DNA of 64,000 nt from Vandiemenella viatica (taxonomy: Eukaryota > Arthropoda > Insecta > Orthoptera > Morabidae), in NCBI GenBank assembly GCA_031002005.1, contig JARYHS010008074.1:347472932-347536931 (forward strand), read 5' to 3'. The notes beneath the pieces are model-generated. The model did no database searches and was not told the origin of the DNA. It saw nothing but the letters and a program-made list of their open reading frames with translations. Every line of letters begins with the position of its first letter. Position 1 is the stretch's first letter. Both the position numbers and the translations under genes were made by a program. Below, piece after piece: positions 60,927-64,000 of the stretch.

Positions 60927-63014
60927 TTGATTAAAACGCGAGAATGTGGACGATAATCCGTCCAGGAAGCTATGTGGTTAGAACACATTCTGTTAGAGTG
61001 TCCTAGTCAGACATTAAAGAATAATTAGCCAAGAGCGCCATTGCAACCACAAAACGCTTACGGATAATTTTGTATCCGTGAAGGGTATATAACACATATT
61101 TGTTGGAGCAACCTTCTATTTTATATGAGATCTTTTCAGAAATAATTAGACCTAGGTAAAAAAAATACATTCACTCGCCTGTTTTATGAGATATCCTTCG
61201 TATTTAACAATAATCTCCCAGTGCTGCAGAAAAGATTGAAACCAATCGAAGAAGCCGTGTTTGAGAATGCACTGCGGCGCCATTATCCGCGGTGAAGAAA
61301 ATTACATTTTCATTGGTATTTTTTAGCTTTCGGAACAGCGAATATATGCATCATGTCTGTTGGCAACCTGAAGAGTGATAGGAATTTAGCATATCACCAA
61401 GTAAGGGAGAGCTAGTAGCGAAGAATGATTTAGCAAAAAAATGAAAAAGTGTATTCTTTAATAACACGGACTCCATTACTACAAGTTGATTCTGAAAGAT
61501 TTACACCTTCTATTTGTGGAAAAGAAAATCCCTTTTGCACCTCCGTTCTACTGGCCAGAGGACGCATTGCGTGCTTCGTTTGCTTCCAACCCTCTCAACA
61601 GTTTTCACACTACGCGTACCGGTGCCATCATACCGTGATGATGCCTGTTGGCTTCTGGTTTACGGCTGCCTCTTTGTTATACATTTTCTCTGTAACTGAT
61701 GTGGCTCGTGTATCTTGGACACACGAAATTACGTTAGTCACGGACTCGTAGTTTGGGCATTGTGTTGAAAGCCGCCGAAGTCAATTCGGATGTTAACTGC
61801 GTCCGTAGTTGACTTGCACTTACGTCCACTTGGACAGCTGACTGCCAAACTGTGTTTGCTCCACAGTAAAGTAGATTGCAGATAGCTTCTCTTCACTCGA
61901 GCGAGAAGCGATAATGTGTCCCTTAACTTTCGAATTGTTCAGTGCAGGAACGTTGAAGTGCAGCTCTTCGAATGATGTTTTACGAGTAGAAACGTATGTA
62001 AATTGGATTTTCTGTGTGCTAGCGCTGCCCCTCAGTTCTGGTCGGGAAGACTGAAGTTCCCTGGGGACCGCCCGCTATTCGTTCCGCCATGGAGAGTCTG
62101 GCTCCAGCAGCCAATCTACCTTGCCTGCTTAGAGCTTCGCGAACCGTAACACCTAGACCCCATCTCCGACACCTTATATTGTCATATTCGCGCTACTCGT
62201 CATAATCCTTTCATTTAGCGTAGAATGCTTCCCATAAGTTACTATAATTTTTTTTTTATGTTCCACGAAAAATCATATGCCTGATTACACTATGGCGCTT
62301 CGAAGGAGTATTTTGTGCCATTTCCATGTCTTGGAAGGTAATTCCAGGACAAAAGGTGATATTTAGGGCCTAAACGTCATGAAAAATTCCTTTGCTGATA
62401 CGTATCTTCATTAAATGATGTGAACTTCGGGAAGGAACCATGAGAATTTTTATCACACACCAACTCGCAAAAAAATGTTAATATTATGTTATGCATCGTC
62501 TTAAGAAACTAACGTCGACCTGTGACAGGAAGAACTAAGAAATTAATAAAGCGGAGTCTTATACAAAAACTTGTTGAAGTAAAAGGATATAACCTTTCGG
62601 TCAGAATAGTTAATGCGGAAAACATTGAACCGGTTTTTTTGCGTGGCAAAATTGCAGTATAGTAATTTTTTATATGTTTCCTTTATAAGCTTGAACAAGA
62701 TCTGTACGAAATGTTATTTGCCATTCATTTTTGTAGCTGAATAATAGGTGTAAAACTTTTATCAAAATAGTGAGCATCATTTCTTCTGGAGAAATATTCC
62801 CTGTGTTGTATAAAAATGGAGTCAGCTTTATTGTGTGTCACCCATACTTCAAGCCTCGCTGTATAAATATAGCGCCATTCAGATCTTACGAAACATTTGA
62901 ATTTCACTTACGGGTTTGGTCGTGTCTACTGTTCTGCTTTTTGCGACAGTTTTGACTGGTAAACGTGATAGGAAATGCCGCTTACATTTTTTATCCTTAA
63001 TTTTTGTTTTGTTT
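60927..63014. other. No gene recognised
   Basis: Single-copy sequence beyond the duplication. GC rises at about 61780-62170, where a short ATG frame (about 62090, 38 codons, starting MESLAPAANLPC) lies in a fair start context, but there is no other support for a gene. The overlapping frames at 61449-61751 are unrecognised. Confidence 0.45.
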
Positions 63015-63230
63015 TGTTTTTGGCTTTACCCATCGTCAACATTGAAGGTTGGGGCCAAGGAACGGGAAGGATTAAGCCATGGCCTTATAAAGGAATCATC
63101 CTGGCATTCGTTTGGCGTGATATGAGGAAACGATGGAAAACCCAAAACTGGAGCAAGGCAGTAAGGGGATTCAACCCGCGTCCGCTCGAATGCAAAGCCA
63201 TAGCTTTACTGCCCACACACCACATTCCGT
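63015..63230 (-). mobile_element. tRNA-headed SINE copy 5
   Basis: Shares GGGGCCAAGGAACGGGAAGG, CATGGCCTTATAAAGGAATCA, GAAACGATGGAAAACCCAAA and GGATTCAACCCGCGTCC with the family. Its plus-strand frames (62916-63304) are not genes. Confidence 0.75.
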
Positions 63231-63344
63231 GGTTGCTTAATCGTGCCATAATCACAATGATTCCTGTAAATGATGTTTCTTTTTTCCTACAAGCGACGAG
63301 TTGAGAGCATATTTCGCCCATATTTCCTACCAAGGTTTTTTGTT

Positions 63345-63560
63345 TATAGCTTCACCTCTTGTCGACGTGGGTAAAAGACTGAGACAAGAGAGGAAAGGAA
63401 TTCGGCTATGGCCTTTTGAAAGAACTATCGCGTCATTAGCCTGGATTGTTTTGGGGAAATCATGGGAAACCCAAATCTGGTTGGCTGGACGGAGATTCGA
63501 ACCCACGCCCTTCCGGATGCGAGGCCAGAGCGTTACTGCTCATCCTTCATGCTCGGTCTA
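63345..63560 (-). mobile_element. tRNA-headed SINE copy 6
   Basis: The best preserved copy. It has TCACCTCTTGTCGACG, GGAATTCGGCTATGGCC, GGGGAAATCATGGGAAACCC, then the complement of the B box in GGAGATTCGAACCCACGCCC and a head ending near CATGCTCGG. It lies in tandem with copy 5, in the same order as the pair at 27.7-28.2 kb. Confidence 0.8.
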
Positions 63561-63899
63561 CAAATGGAGCAACGTCTCCAAATATTCTACCGATAGCAAC
63601 ATATGCCGAAAAATCCATGATAATTTATTTTTGCAAAGCCGTTGAATGTTAAGTCGTGTATGACACGGAAGCGAAGAGAAAACAGCCATCAAAAGCAACA
63701 AAGTGCTCCATGTGATTTGTAGTAATAAACTAAAATAATAATAGAGGATCAAACTGTATGATAAGAAAAACTTGAAGCAGTCCTTCGAAAGGTTTCTGGT
63801 AGACTGATACTGCCATCAAACATGAAATGTTCCTGTTATAATCTGGAAAAAACTTATAAGGAAACATGAATGTTTCTATTAACTTTGCGTTGCATACAG
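63561..63899. other. No feature seen
   Basis: AT-rich sequence ending in a possible splice acceptor GCATACAG (63892-63899). Confidence 0.45.
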
Positions 63900-63963
63900 C
63901 ACTTTGGCTGCTCCAGATGCGGCTAGCGCAGCATCATCTGTTCCGAGTCGAAGGAGGAGGCAG
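63900..63963 (+). CDS. Weak candidate 64-nt exon at the window edge
   Basis: A GC-richer block lies between CATACAG and CAG|GTACAC. Two frames are open. One reads TLAAPDAASAASS followed by an RRRR stretch. The acceptor has a poor pyrimidine tract and the donor is only moderate. The window ends 37 bases later, so context is lacking. Confidence 0.2.
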
Positions 63964-64000
63964 GTACACGATGTGACACAACACACAAGTCTCTTGCCTT

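Overview
The window looks like repeat-rich, gene-poor DNA from a large insect genome. The best guess is an orthopteran or related polyneopteran. The evidence is a decayed CR1-type LINE, LINE thumb fragments ending in ATG/TGA repeats, many tRNA-headed SINEs, a non-autonomous hAT element, LTR elements, an AT-rich background and arthropod-style TATA/initiator promoters. Nothing looks prokaryotic, and no complete cellular protein-coding gene can be read. Nearly every open frame above 60 codons is a chance frame or a piece of a transposon. The main candidates for host gene content are one TATA promoter with a first exon ending ATG|GTGAGT (about 28.83-28.92 kb), a promoter-like GC-rich block present twice (5.69-6.23 and 42.96-43.50 kb), and three small candidate exons (14.82, 33.31 and 63.90 kb).

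Layout. Copy A of a long duplicated segment occupies 1-25818 and runs into a 1000-N gap (25819-26818). A single-copy stretch follows at 26819-37384. It holds two SINEs, the TATA promoter and exon, an 837-bp hAT element, a minisatellite of about 181-bp units, a candidate 75-bp exon and another SINE. Copy B starts at 37385, is interrupted by a second 1000-N gap (51818-52817), and ends at 60926 opposite the last base of A. Single-copy sequence with two more SINEs runs from 60927 to the end.

A and B are colinear and about 99% identical by eye, but carry reciprocal insertions. B has a 7.1-kb minus-strand LTR retrotransposon without gag/pol (44017-51140, target duplication CTTG), and its empty site is intact in A at 6748-6751. 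A has a 1.3-kb probable solo LTR (24048-25364) that B lacks. A also keeps 73 bp and 110 bp that B lacks, and B has a much longer CA microsatellite. The 8.9 kb of A between 7539 and 16460 falls in B's gap. The simplest reading is two haplotypes of one locus placed one after the other in the scaffold. A real, recent duplication of at least 24 kb is the alternative.

Sequence shared by A and B: an internal diverged tandem duplication carrying a 261-bp MITE, the GC-rich promoter-like block, a LINE 3' fragment, a minus-strand CR1 LINE whose ORF1 has an SGNH-esterase domain and whose ORF2 is dead, and two foldback inverted repeats. A alone shows a larger interrupted inverted repeat with tRNA-like sequence in its arms (9.23-14.61 kb), because the matching part of B is missing.

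If A and B are alleles, the exon ending ATG| at 28924 would lie upstream of the position of the 25-nt candidate microexon (A 14823-14847), and the reading phases are compatible. That is the most useful lead for finding a real gene here.
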